A stretch of 64,000 nucleotides of DNA from Agarivorans aestuarii (GTDB lineage Bacteria; Pseudomonadota; Gammaproteobacteria; Enterobacterales; Celerinatantimonadaceae): NCBI RefSeq assembly GCF_019670125.1, contig NZ_AP023033.1, forward strand, positions 2,097,001 to 2,161,000. The letters run 5' to 3'. The translations under genes and the position numbers were made by a program. Shown here one piece after another: positions 16,238 to 24,973 of the stretch. The notes beneath the pieces were generated by a model. It worked only from the letters and a program-made list of their open reading frames with translations, searched no databases and was not told where the DNA came from. Within the stretch, counting starts at the first letter, position 1. Every line of letters starts with the position of its first letter.

Positions 16238-16255
16238 CAGCTCTCAGGTGACACT

Positions 16256-19200
16256 ATGTTCGATAAAGTATTGATAGCCAACCGTGGCGCGATAGCTTGC
16301 CGGATCATTCGAACCCTTAACAAAATGAACATTGCCAGCGTGGCTATTTACAGCGACGCCGACGCAGATAGCCTGCACATTAGCCAAGCCAGCGAAGCCT
16401 ATAGCTTGGGTGAAGGTTCAGCCAGTCAAACTTACTTAAACATCGACAAGATCTTTGCCATTGCCAAACAAACTGGCGCGCAAGCCATTCATCCTGGTTA
16501 TGGTTTTTTAAGTGAAAACCAAGACTTTGCCAAACGTTGTGAGCAACAAGGTTTAGTGTTTTTAGGCCCCACGGCAGAGCAAATGAATGCCTTTGGCCTT
16601 AAACATTGTGCTCGTGAGTTAGCCGAACAAGCGCAAGTGCCTTTATTACCGGGCAGTGGTCTATTAGAAGATCAACAACAAGCCTTAAGCTGCGCCGAAC
16701 AACTGGGTTACCCGGTTATGCTAAAAAGCACTGCTGGTGGCGGCGGTATTGGTATGCAACGTTGCGACACCGCAGAGCAGTTGAGCCAAGCCTTTGATAG
16801 TGTAAAACGCCTTAGTGAAAACAACTTTAGCAATGCGGGCTTATTCCTCGAGAAGTTTATTACCCAAGCTCGCCACATCGAAGTACAAGTATTTGGTAAT
16901 GGTGCTGGTGAGGTATTAACCTTAGGCGAGCGTGATTGTTCAGCGCAGCGCCGCAATCAAAAAGTGATTGAAGAAACCCCAGCACCCAACTTAAGCCCAG
17001 CGATTCGTCAGCAATTACAACAAACCGCTAAGCAGCTTACCGAAAGTGTTAATTACCGCAGTGCAGGCACCGTAGAGTTTGTATTTGATCAGCAAAGCCA
17101 AGCTTTTTATTTTTTAGAAGTGAATACCCGTTTACAGGTGGAACACGGCGTAACCGAGATGGTGTTTGGCGTCGATTTAGTGCAATGGATGGTAGAGCTG
17201 GGCTATGCACAGTTCTCTCAACAAACGTATCCATTGGTTGATAAAGCCAGCAATTTACAGGCTTTTGGTCACGCTATTCAAGTCCGTTTATATGCCGAAG
17301 ATCCTAACAAAGATTTCCAACCAAACGCTGGTTTACTTAGCCATGTTGCATGGCCAACCGAAGCCGAACTGGCTTTGCCAACAGCTGAGCAACTACGTAT
17401 CGACCATTGGATAGAAAGTGGGGTAGAAGTCTCTCCGTTTTTCGACCCGATGCTGGCTAAAGTGCAATACCACGCAGCAGATAGAGACTCTGCCATTGCC
17501 GGTTTAGCCAAGGCGCTGCAGGCTTGCCAAGTGTATGGTATCGAGCATAACCTAGCCTACCTTAAACAGTTGCTTACTTTGCCTGCCTTAGAGCAAGGCA
17601 CCTTGCTAACTTCAAGTTTAAATAGTTTTGCTTACCGCCCAAGTACTATGGATGTACTAAGCGCCGGCACACAAACTACTATTCAAGATTACCCGGCACG
17701 AAAGGGCTACTGGGATATTGGCGTTCCTCCTTCTGGGCCAATGGATGCACAAAGTTTTCAGCTTCTTAATCAGCTATTAGGTAATCCAAGTGATGCCGCT
17801 GGTTTAGAGATTACCCTGCAAGGGCCAACCCTCAAGTTTAATCAAGACAGCTTGGTAGCAGTAGGTGGCGCAGATATAGAGATTAACTTAGATGGTCAAA
17901 GCCGCGCGATGTGGCAAGTATTTAAAGTAAGCGCCGGCCAAAGCTTAGCATTAGGCAAAGTGAGCGATGCCGGTGCTCGCGCTTATTTAGCGGTAGGTGG
18001 CGGCATTCAATGTCCTGAGTATTTAGGCAGTAAATCTACCTTCACTTTAGGTCAGTTTGGCGGCCACGCAGGGCGTGCGCTAAGAACCGGCGATGTGTTG
18101 CAACTGCCAGATGCAAAACAAGTAAATGCCATTGACGATTTCTTACTAGGCCGAGAGTTACAGCAAAAGCCGCAAATTACTCAACAGTGGAATATTCACG
18201 TTATCTACGGCCCGCATGGTGCGCCAGACTTTTTTACCGACCAAGACATCGAGCAGTTTTTTGCAGCAACTTGGAAAGTGCATTTTAATTCTAGCCGAAC
18301 CGGCGTGCGCCTTATTGGGCCAAAGCCTGAGTGGGCACGTAGTGATGGCGGCGAAGCGGGTTTGCACCCATCTAACATTCACGATAACGCTTACGCTGTA
18401 GGCAGTATCGATTTTACTGGCGATATGCCAGTGATCCTTGGCCCAGATGGCCCAAGTTTAGGCGGCTTTGTTTGCCCAGCAACCATTATTAAAGCCGACC
18501 TATGGAAAATGGGACAGCTTAAAGCGGGCGATGAAATTAACTTTATTCCAGTAAGTATTAAGCAAGCAGAGCAGGCAGAGCGAGAGCAATTAGCAAGCTT
18601 AGCGCTAGGCAACGCCTACAATAGCGAAATTAGCGCTGCGCCCATTACTACGCCAATTGTAAAAACCTTAGCGGGTGATGTTTATGGTGAAAAGGTGGTA
18701 TATCGCCCAGCGGGTGAAGACTATTTGTTAATTGAGTATGGTCCGCAGCGTTTAGACATTGCGCTGCGCTTTAGAGTGCATGCCTTAATGCTTAACTTGC
18801 AAGCGCAAAACATTGCCGGCATTGAAGAGCTTACTCCGGGTATTCGTTCACTACAGGTTCACTACAACAACCTAGAGCTACCGCTAGAGCGTTTATTGGC
18901 AATACTAGAGCAAGCAGAAGCAAGCCTTGGTGATATTGACCAACTTAGTGTGCCAGCACGAGTTGTGCATCTACCGCTATCTTGGGACGATGAAGCCACT
19001 CGTTTAGCTATTCAAAAGTATAACGATGTAGTGCGCAAAGACGCGCCATGGTGCCCCGATAATATCGAGTTTATTCGCCGCATTAACGGCTTAGACACCG
19101 CTGAGCAAGTGAAAGACATTGTGTTTAACGCTAACTATTTAGTGATGGGCTTAGGCGATGTGTACTTAGGCGCACCGGTTGCTACACCTATAGACCCTCG

Positions 19201-19900
19201 CCATCGTTTAGTCACCACTAAATACAACCCAGCACGTACCTGGACACCAGAAAATGCTGTAGGCATTGGCGGCGCTTACTTATGTGTGTATGGCATGGAA
19301 GGGCCGGGTGGTTATCAGTTTGTAGGCCGTACTCTACAGATGTGGAATCGCTACCGTAGCACTACAGAGTTTACTAAACCTTGGTTATTGCGCTTTTTTG
19401 ATCAAATTAAATTTTACCCAGTGAGTGCGGAAGAGCTTAAGCAAATCCGTAAAGAGTTCCCTCGTGGAGATTACCCGCTAAAAATTGAGCAAACCGAATT
19501 CAGCTTAAAAGGCTATCAAGCTCTGTTAGACGAGCAACAAGAGAGCATTCAAACTTTTAAGCTTAAGCAACAACAAGCCTTCGAAGCCGAGCGCCAACGC
19601 TGGGAAGAAAGCGGCCAAGCCCACTTCTCGGTAGAAGAGCAAAGCCAACAAAGCGCTACTGAAGACGCTTTAGCAGATTCAGAACTGGCGATAGAAAGCC
19701 ACGTAGCCGGCAACCTTTGGCAAGTAATGGTAGAGCCGGGGCAAAGCGTTAAATCTGGCCAGGTGGTGGCAGTGTTAGAAGCAATGAAAATGGAATTAGA
19801 AGTGACTGCGCCTTCAAACGGAGTAATAAAACAGTTGAACCAAATTCAAGGCTCCCAAGTTCACGCAGGGCAGCGCCTAATGGTTATGGAGACCGAATAA
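16256..19900 (+). CDS. Guanidine carboxylase (urea carboxylase family, biotin-dependent)
   Basis: A 1214-residue multidomain enzyme carboxylating guanidine (or urea) with ATP and bicarbonate. An N-terminal biotin carboxylase (about 1-450) has the glycine-rich ATP loop KSTAGGGGIGMQR and EVNTRLQVEHGVTE. Carboxyltransferase halves follow: a KipA-like part (about 460-780, IQDYPARKGYWDIGVPPSGPMD region) and a KipI-like part (about 800-1030). A C-terminal biotinyl domain has EAMKME, with biotin on K1178. AGGTGA lies just before the ATG and is targeted by the mini-ykkC linker. Guanidine rather than urea as substrate follows from the two guanidine riboswitches and the DUF1989 genes. Confidence 0.93.
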   Translation: MFDKVLIANRGAIACRIIRTLNKMNIASVAIYSDADADSLHISQASEAYSLGEGSASQTYLNIDKIFAIAKQTGAQAIHPGYGFLSENQDFAKRCEQQGLVFLGPTAEQMNAFGLKHCARELAEQAQVPLLPGSGLLEDQQQALSCAEQLGYPVMLKSTAGGGGIGMQRCDTAEQLSQAFDSVKRLSENNFSNAGLFLEKFITQARHIEVQVFGNGAGEVLTLGERDCSAQRRNQKVIEETPAPNLSPAIRQQLQQTAKQLTESVNYRSAGTVEFVFDQQSQAFYFLEVNTRLQVEHGVTEMVFGVDLVQWMVELGYAQFSQQTYPLVDKASNLQAFGHAIQVRLYAEDPNKDFQPNAGLLSHVAWPTEAELALPTAEQLRIDHWIESGVEVSPFFDPMLAKVQYHAADRDSAIAGLAKALQACQVYGIEHNLAYLKQLLTLPALEQGTLLTSSLNSFAYRPSTMDVLSAGTQTTIQDYPARKGYWDIGVPPSGPMDAQSFQLLNQLLGNPSDAAGLEITLQGPTLKFNQDSLVAVGGADIEINLDGQSRAMWQVFKVSAGQSLALGKVSDAGARAYLAVGGGIQCPEYLGSKSTFTLGQFGGHAGRALRTGDVLQLPDAKQVNAIDDFLLGRELQQKPQITQQWNIHVIYGPHGAPDFFTDQDIEQFFAATWKVHFNSSRTGVRLIGPKPEWARSDGGEAGLHPSNIHDNAYAVGSIDFTGDMPVILGPDGPSLGGFVCPATIIKADLWKMGQLKAGDEINFIPVSIKQAEQAEREQLASLALGNAYNSEISAAPITTPIVKTLAGDVYGEKVVYRPAGEDYLLIEYGPQRLDIALRFRVHALMLNLQAQNIAGIEELTPGIRSLQVHYNNLELPLERLLAILEQAEASLGDIDQLSVPARVVHLPLSWDDEATRLAIQKYNDVVRKDAPWCPDNIEFIRRINGLDTAEQVKDIVFNANYLVMGLGDVYLGAPVATPIDPRHRLVTTKYNPARTWTPENAVGIGGAYLCVYGMEGPGGYQFVGRTLQMWNRYRSTTEFTKPWLLRFFDQIKFYPVSAEELKQIRKEFPRGDYPLKIEQTEFSLKGYQALLDEQQESIQTFKLKQQQAFEAERQRWEESGQAHFSVEEQSQQSATEDALADSELAIESHVAGNLWQVMVEPGQSVKSGQVVAVLEAMKMELEVTAPSNGVIKQLNQIQGSQVHAGQRLMVMETE

Positions 19901-19901
19901 C

Positions 19902-21722
19902 ATGACAACAAGTACCTACACTATTTCGCAGTTGCGCGAAGCTTACCTAAGCAAACAGTTTAGCGCTAAGCAATATTTAGAGCAGCAGTTAGCAGCAGTG
20001 AAAAGCGACATCAACAACTGTTGGATATCTACAATTAGTGAGCAACAATTAGCCGACTATTTGGCCGCGCTAGAGCAGCAAGGTATTGCCGAGCTACCTT
20101 TGTATGGCGTGCCTTTTGCGATTAAAGACAATATTGATCTAGCAGCATTGCCAACTACCGCAGGCTGTAAGGAATACAGCTACCAACCCAGTGACAGCGC
20201 CTTTGTGGTGAAACAACTTATTGCAGCTGGTGCGGTGCCTTTGGGTAAAACCAACTTAGACCAGTTTGCTACAGGTTTAGTGGGTACTCGCAGCCCTTGG
20301 GGAGCAGTTAAAAACAGCTTTGATCCAAGCATGATTTCTGGTGGCTCTAGCTCAGGCAGTGCGGTAAGTGTTGCCTTGGGCCAAGTGTGTTTCTCTTTGG
20401 GGACCGATACCGCAGGCTCTGGCCGAGTGCCCGCAGCGCTTAATAATATTCTTGGCTTAAAAGCCACCAAAGGTTTGCTTAGTTGCAGCGGTGTAGTACC
20501 AGCCTGTAAAAGCCTCGATTGTGTCACCTTGTTCGCCCATACCAGTGATGATTTAAACTTGCTGCTGGACGTAGCTGGCCAATACGACGCCGATGATTGC
20601 TACGCAAGGCCAAACCAACAAGCTAATCAAAGCCAGTACTATCAGCCTTTGCAGGAGTTAACTTCACTTAAAATTGGTGTGCCCAAAGCTAGTAACCTAG
20701 CGTTTTTTGATAACCCAGAAACAGAAAAGTTGTTTGGGCAAAGTCTCAAACAGATACAGCGCTTAGGCGCAGAGTTAGTAGAGATTGATTTTGAACCATT
20801 CTTAGCAGCCGCTAAATTACTTTACGAAGGCCCATGGGTGGCCGAGCGTTATGCCGCTATTCAAGAATTTTTTGAAAAAGACTCAAGCCAATGTTTACCA
20901 GTTATTCAAACCATTATTGGCGGCGCTACAAAACACAATGCGGTAGATGCCTTTAAGGCCTTTTATCAACTGCAAGCCTATAAAGTGGTCTGTGACGAGC
21001 TAGTTAAACAAGTAGATGCAATTGTTACCCCAACAGCGGGCAGTAGTTATAGCTTTGCCCAATTACAAGAAGATCCCATTCAACTTAACTCCAACATGGG
21101 CTACTACACTAACTTTATGAACCTGCTGGACTACAGCGCGATATCGGTACCTGCCGGTTTCTACCAAAACAAGCAAGGTAATACTCAAAGCTTTGGTATT
21201 ACCCTGTTTAGCGATGCTTATAATGACAGAAAGATCCTCAGCATGGCTGCGCTTGTCCAACAAGATAATGGCTTTAACTTAGGTGCAAGCAAACAAGCCT
21301 TACCGGCACTGCAAACCTCAGAAAGCATAGATGATGATTATATGGAGCTGGCAGTGTGTGGTGCTCACTTGTCAGGCTTACCTCTTAACTTTCAGCTTAC
21401 CGAGCGAGCAGGGCAATTAGTTAAAGCGACTCAAAGCGCCAGCGCCTACAAGTTATATGCCTTAGCTGGTGGTCCGCCCGCGCGCCCCGGTATGATTCGT
21501 GATGAAGAATATGGCGTAGCGATAGAAGTAGAAGTATGGCGCTTACCCAAACAACACCTGGGTAGCTTCTTGCAAGGCATTCCGCACCCTCTAGGTTTAG
21601 GCAAAATTGAGTTAGCCGATGGAAGCTGGGTAAATAGCTTTATCTGCGAAGGCTACGCAACGACCACAGCCAAAGATGTTAGCGAATTTGGCGGCTGGCG
21701 AGCGTACATGGCTAGCTTGTAA
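19902..21722 (+). CDS. atzF: Allophanate hydrolase
   Basis: Hydrolyses allophanate to ammonia and carbon dioxide, the last step of the pathway. Of 606 residues, the first part (about 1-440) is an amidase-signature domain with the Ser-Ser-Lys triad: K75 in VPFAIKDNID and the GGSSSGSA serines. The C-terminal domain typical of AtzF follows (about 470-606, VCGAHLSGLPLN...GGPPARPGM). It begins one base after the carboxylase stop and ends the operon; a strong terminator follows 28 bp later. Confidence 0.95.
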   Translation: MTTSTYTISQLREAYLSKQFSAKQYLEQQLAAVKSDINNCWISTISEQQLADYLAALEQQGIAELPLYGVPFAIKDNIDLAALPTTAGCKEYSYQPSDSAFVVKQLIAAGAVPLGKTNLDQFATGLVGTRSPWGAVKNSFDPSMISGGSSSGSAVSVALGQVCFSLGTDTAGSGRVPAALNNILGLKATKGLLSCSGVVPACKSLDCVTLFAHTSDDLNLLLDVAGQYDADDCYARPNQQANQSQYYQPLQELTSLKIGVPKASNLAFFDNPETEKLFGQSLKQIQRLGAELVEIDFEPFLAAAKLLYEGPWVAERYAAIQEFFEKDSSQCLPVIQTIIGGATKHNAVDAFKAFYQLQAYKVVCDELVKQVDAIVTPTAGSSYSFAQLQEDPIQLNSNMGYYTNFMNLLDYSAISVPAGFYQNKQGNTQSFGITLFSDAYNDRKILSMAALVQQDNGFNLGASKQALPALQTSESIDDDYMELAVCGAHLSGLPLNFQLTERAGQLVKATQSASAYKLYALAGGPPARPGMIRDEEYGVAIEVEVWRLPKQHLGSFLQGIPHPLGLGKIELADGSWVNSFICEGYATTTAKDVSEFGGWRAYMASL

Positions 21723-21750
21723 TAAGCAGTAGTTAAAACGCTCAACCAAC

Positions 21751-21785
21751 AAAAAAGCACTGGCTACTCACCCAGTGCTTTTTAC
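21751..21785 (+). terminator. Terminator of the guanidine operon
   Basis: AAAAGCACTGG (ending 21762) and CCAGTGCTTTT form a perfect stem with a short loop, followed by Ts. Confidence 0.9.
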
Positions 21786-21902
21786 TTTCCTTCTTTCCCC
21801 AACTGCTTGCATACTTTCGTCATGAGTTTTTTATCAATGTGTTGGCTAGTTTACTGAATTGAGTAGGGTTTAGTGATAATCTTCATTGCAATGAATGTGT
21901 GA

Positions 21903-21946
21903 TAAAAGGAAAAATTCCTTGTTTAAACAAGGAATTTTTCCTTTTA
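21903..21946. repeat. Perfect 44-bp palindrome at the edge of the cassette array
   Basis: Bases 21903-21946 equal their own reverse complement, centred on GTTTAAAC (21921-21928). There is no loop, so DNA or RNA from either strand can fold fully. The first integron R box (GTTAGAT, 21954-21960) begins 8 bp after it. AT-rich arms with A and T runs could also act as a terminator in both directions. Confidence 0.9.
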
Positions 21947-21976
21947 ATAAGATGTTAGATTTTTCAAGGAAGATTT

Positions 21977-23113
21977 GTGAAGCTTTCACATAAACATCAT
22001 TATGTACCAGAGTGGTACCAAAAAAGATTCATGCTTGAAGAGCAGAAGGCTTATTTCAGACTTGATCTCTTTCCTGAAATCATCAAAAGACCCGACGGTA
22101 AAATTATAAAAAAAGGAGAAATCCTGACTAAAGGTCCGGGAAAATTTTTTTATGAAATTGATCTATATACGACTAATTATTTTGGGCATAAAAATGATGA
22201 TATCGAGCGCCACCTCTTTGGCAAAATAGATACTGAAGGAGCAGCCGCTATTTCTGCAATGGCTTCTCCTGATTGGATGCGCTTAATTCACCCTCACATA
22301 TTAAAGTATTTTGAATATTTAGATGCTCAAAGGTTAAGAACACCTAAAGGTCTAAACTGGCTCGTAAAAGTGACGAAACCAAAAAGTTACAATGATCTTT
22401 TAATGAAGATGCAGGAAGTCAGAAGGATGCATTGCACTATGTGGGCAGAAGCATCAATGGAGGTTGTGAGCGCAAATAACTCAGGTACTAAATTTATTGT
22501 AAGTGATTCACCCGTAACATTTTATAACTCTGTATTTTACCCTGCCAATGCTAAATGCGTATTCCCATCTGATCCAGAAATTTACTTAAAGGGTACTAGA
22601 ACAATTTTTCCCTTAGATATGAATCATTGTGCAATTTTAACAAACGTTGAGTACGCGAGAAGTCCAGGTAAGTTAAAAGCCCCTAAACCAAGAACAAACC
22701 CACGATATTTTGATGAAACAATCATTAACTATAGCGATATCATTAGGGAGCGGGAGTTAACTGAGCAACAAGTACTCTCGATCAACTATATTCTTAAAAA
22801 ACGAGCTACTAAATATATTGCGGCGGCTAAGAAAGATTGGTTATTTCCTGAAAATTACCTAAGAAAAACAGATTGGAGATCACTTGACTCTGTATTTGTT
22901 TCCAATAGTACTAAGCTTTTTGGTATTAACAGAGAAACATTTATTGGCGGTAAAGACGGTAAGTTAATCGCAACTCAAGATGAATTTGGTCGTAAGCCTA
23001 AATCTAAAGAAGAATGGTTAGAGAAAGAAAAACAATCTAAAGCCATGCAAGAGCATGTTATGAAGTTATTAGCTAAAGAAAAATCTAACAAGTCATTTCA
23101 GCAGGACAAATAA
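21977..23113 (+). CDS. DUF4238-like protein, cassette gene 1
   Basis: A 378-residue protein beginning MKLSHKHHYVPEWYQKRF, the HHYVP-type N-terminus of DUF4238 proteins, whose function is unknown. A conserved-looking VSDSPVTFYN segment lies mid-protein (about residues 175-185). No signal peptide or membrane segment is evident; the C-terminus is lysine-rich. It starts with GTG, with AAGGAAG just upstream (21966-21972). Its last codons and stop lie inside attC site 1, common for cassette genes. It is the first gene after the R box at 21954. A defence or toxin role is often suspected for cassette genes, but nothing here shows it. Confidence 0.8.
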   Translation: MKLSHKHHYVPEWYQKRFMLEEQKAYFRLDLFPEIIKRPDGKIIKKGEILTKGPGKFFYEIDLYTTNYFGHKNDDIERHLFGKIDTEGAAAISAMASPDWMRLIHPHILKYFEYLDAQRLRTPKGLNWLVKVTKPKSYNDLLMKMQEVRRMHCTMWAEASMEVVSANNSGTKFIVSDSPVTFYNSVFYPANAKCVFPSDPEIYLKGTRTIFPLDMNHCAILTNVEYARSPGKLKAPKPRTNPRYFDETIINYSDIIRERELTEQQVLSINYILKKRATKYIAAAKKDWLFPENYLRKTDWRSLDSVFVSNSTKLFGINRETFIGGKDGKLIATQDEFGRKPKSKEEWLEKEKQSKAMQEHVMKLLAKEKSNKSFQQDK

Positions 23114-23180
23114 CAGTTGGCTTTGCTCCTGCTTCGCTATTTTAGCCAACAATTATTTGCCTCTGAATGAGGCGTTATAA
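23083..23180 (+). other. attC recombination site 1 (VCR-like, about 98 bp)
   Basis: R'' ATCTAAC (23083-23089) and R' GTTATAA (23174-23180) bound a near-complete inverted repeat. TCATTTCAGCAGG...CAAATAAC on the left mirrors ATTATTTGCCTCTGAATGAGGC on the right, with extrahelical bases. The inner stem is GTTGGCT/AGCCAAC. Confidence 0.88.
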
Positions 23181-23192
23181 CTCAAAACGAAT

Positions 23193-23519
23193 ATGAAGAG
23201 ACAACTAAAAAATTTCACTTTTGCACTTATAGGTTTTTCAGTGTTTTTCTTGGCTATATACTTTAAAGCTACGTCACAAGGTGCGGAATCTTTTTCGGAA
23301 AGTGATATGCCATTTTGGAAATCTGTACTTGGTGTTACTATTGCCATTACCTACTTTTCGGTGTGGCTCACTTTATTAATTCATTGTTTTAAAACTAATT
23401 ACATTAAAAAAAGAGCCGGCTGGGTTTTATCTTTATTTTTTCTACAATGGTTAGCTGCAATACCATACATTTTAGCGGTCTACATCCCCAGTCTTAGAGA
23501 CCAAAAGAATGTGTTATAA
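23193..23519 (+). CDS. Small membrane protein of unknown function, cassette gene 2
   Basis: A 108-residue protein with about three hydrophobic segments (FALIGFSVFFLAIYF, VLGVTIAITYFSVWLTLLIH, WVLSLFFLQWLAAIPYILAV), so probably an inner-membrane protein. A basic loop (KTNYIKKRAG) separates segments two and three. I recognise no family. It begins 12 bp after the R' box of attC 1, and its stop lies in the R'' of attC 2. The cassette has the exact R'/R'' complement GTTATAA/TTATAAC. Confidence 0.72.
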   Translation: MKRQLKNFTFALIGFSVFFLAIYFKATSQGAESFSESDMPFWKSVLGVTIAITYFSVWLTLLIHCFKTNYIKKRAGWVLSLFFLQWLAAIPYILAVYIPSLRDQKNVL

Positions 23520-23581
23520 CAAGTGGGTAATATGACTCCAAAAAGCTGCGCTTTTTTCCGCATATTACTCAAGCGTTAAGT
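23514..23581 (+). other. attC recombination site 2 (68 bp)
   Basis: R'' TTATAAC (23514-23520) and R' GTTAAGT (23575-23581) enclose inverted arms AAGTGGGTAATATG and CATATTACTCAAGC around a 20-odd-base T-rich centre. This is the best formed short attC in the array. Confidence 0.9.
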
Positions 23582-23595
23582 TTCAAGGAGAGATA

Positions 23596-24159
23596 ATGAG
23601 TAGCTTCCTAAATCCCACTTTTCAATGGAATGAGTTTTTCTGGGAAACAGAAGTAAGCTTACCTGATTGGGCTGGTTTCCAAGAGCGGAATGGACCTTAT
23701 GGAGCCTTATCATCAATCAAACCTTCAATTGGTAAGACCAAAATAGTTTTCGCTCCAGAAGGTCGCGATGAAAGCCCAATCAATCCTGAAGAAATGGAAC
23801 TAATAAATTGGTTTCTTTCTAATCAAAGCGCTGTCATTGAATCTATAATAAATACTTTGTTTTCAAACTACTCATCTATCAGAGACAACACCATAAAAGA
23901 GCTTGGTGAGGAGATGTCCGAGTTTTTTCCACCTGTAAAAACACCTGATGATATAAAAGGTGTTGTTGGCGTTGTATCAGTAAATATTCATCAAGTGGCT
24001 AAAAACAGCATACCGTTTATCGGGGTTGAAATGGGATGCAACTGGGAAGAAGAACACGGATTTGGTTTTCTATTACATGGCAACAGAATTGTTGAAATAG
24101 GTGGTGCCGATACAGCGATTCTTCTCTGGTTAGCGAATCAACATGCAAATGAAACTTAA
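23596..24159 (+). CDS. Hypothetical cytosolic protein, cassette gene 3
   Basis: A 187-residue soluble, acidic protein with no signal peptide or membrane segment. It has a DUF-like pattern (WAGFQERNGPYG, GCNWEEEHGFGFLLHGNRIVEIG). The C-terminal part with WEEEHGFGFLLHG recalls DUF6985-type immunity-like proteins, but I cannot confirm this. AAGGAGAG precedes the ATG closely. It is framed by attC 2 and attC 3, with the exact box pair GTTAAGT/ACTTAAC. Confidence 0.7.
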   Translation: MSSFLNPTFQWNEFFWETEVSLPDWAGFQERNGPYGALSSIKPSIGKTKIVFAPEGRDESPINPEEMELINWFLSNQSAVIESIINTLFSNYSSIRDNTIKELGEEMSEFFPPVKTPDDIKGVVGVVSVNIHQVAKNSIPFIGVEMGCNWEEEHGFGFLLHGNRIVEIGGADTAILLWLANQHANET

Positions 24160-24244
24160 CAAATTGAAGCACCCGCCCCTACCGGGCTATGGACAAAAAA
24201 CTAACTGGCGTTCATTTTTTTGCCGGTGTTCAAAGACGTTATGT
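24154..24244 (+). other. attC recombination site 3 (about 91 bp)
   Basis: R'' ACTTAAC (24154-24160) and R' GTTATGT (24238-24244). The arms TTGAAGCACC and GGTGTTCAA pair with one extrahelical base, and A/T-rich inner arms continue the hairpin. Confidence 0.85.
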
Positions 24245-24271
24245 TTTTGAGCATAAGTAAAAGCGTGATCT

Positions 24272-24517
24272 ATGAAAATTGATGTCCGGAAAGAAATCTC
24301 TGCTGAAAAGGAATGGCGAACACTAGCTTTGGCATTTTATTCATTGGCCCATAACGATCAAAGTGAATGGGATAACTTGCCAAGTAACCTAAAGCAAAGT
24401 GACATAGGTCAGTTGTGTCAAAAATACATTGATACAAAAGATAGCAAATATATTGAAGAGGCAGGAGTGGCGCTAGCAGGCAAACATTGGCATGTCGCGT
24501 TAGGGCGAACATTCTAG
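24272..24517 (+). CDS. Small hypothetical protein, cassette gene 4
   Basis: An 81-residue protein, charged and probably helical (KIDVRKEISAEKEWRTLALAFYSLAH), with no signal peptide or transmembrane segment. No family is recognised. It starts 27 bp after the R' of attC 3. ACATAAC, the exact complement of that R', follows its stop at 24533, so gene and boundaries form a consistent cassette. An opposite-strand frame across the same bases has no comparable support. Confidence 0.6.
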   Translation: MKIDVRKEISAEKEWRTLALAFYSLAHNDQSEWDNLPSNLKQSDIGQLCQKYIDTKDSKYIEEAGVALAGKHWHVALGRTF

Positions 24518-24532
24518 CCAAAACATAACAAT

Positions 24533-24582
24533 CACAGGCAGTTGACGCTATAAAGCCCGCGCCACTACCACAAACGTTACAG
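24533..24582 (+). other. Degenerate or partial attC site 4
   Basis: R'' ACATAAC (24533-24539) is convincing, but I cannot find a right arm that pairs with it. GTTACAG (24576-24582) is only a poor R' candidate. The site looks decayed or rearranged. Confidence 0.45.
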
Positions 24583-24688
24583 AACAAAGGTAATTATCCA
24601 GATCTAATATCAATAGTGCATTTAGGTTCAAAGTGTTTTTCTTAACCATTTGATAGATTTGTATTTCAATGTGCATGGGGGATTGAAA

Positions 24689-24811
24689 ATGGGAATGATA
24701 ATAGGTTTGGTTATTCTGGCTGCTATAGATTGGTATCTTGTTCGTAAGACAGGGCTACATATTCCTCAATTGATTACTAAGTATCTGGCGGATAGGGAAA
24801 ACAATAAATAG
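24689..24811 (+). CDS. Small single-helix membrane protein, cassette region
   Basis: A 40-residue frame with ATG at 24689 and TAG at 24809-24811. It has one hydrophobic helix (MGMIIGLVILAAIDWYLV) followed by a basic and polar tail ending DRENNK. GGGGGA lies 7-12 bases before the start. It falls between the degraded attC 4 and attC 5, where each other interval holds one gene. A toxin-like or regulatory small membrane protein is possible, but no family is recognised. GTTTGGT at 24705-24711 inside the frame is the complement of the attC 5 R'' box, which leaves the cassette boundary uncertain. Confidence 0.5.
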   Translation: MGMIIGLVILAAIDWYLVRKTGLHIPQLITKYLADRENNK

Positions 24812-24829
24812 TATTCGCTTAAATTATAG

Positions 24830-24929
24830 ACCAAACTTGGCATTAAATTCGCAATGAAACAGTGGGTTAGTTTTCGCTTCGCCACTCATTATAATCCACT
24901 ATTTTAGTCCGCTTATTGCGGTGTTATCT
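24830..24929 (+). other. attC recombination site 5 (about 100 bp)
   Basis: R'' ACCAAAC (24830-24836) and R' GTTATCT (24923-24929). The left arm GGCATTAAATTCGCAATGAA... mirrors GTCCGCTTATTGC on the right with mismatches, and the inner stem is CAGTGGGTTA/TAATCCACTA. Confidence 0.78.
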
Positions 24930-24973
24930 ATCAGTCGTGTTCTGCTATTTCGGGCGAAACTACAAGGTTAAAA

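Noticed and set aside
24270..24587. A 105-codon minus-strand frame in the cassette array
   Set aside because: It runs opposite to all cassettes, crosses the attC 4 R'' box and lacks a ribosome-binding site; the plus-strand gene at 24272 fits the cassette boundaries.
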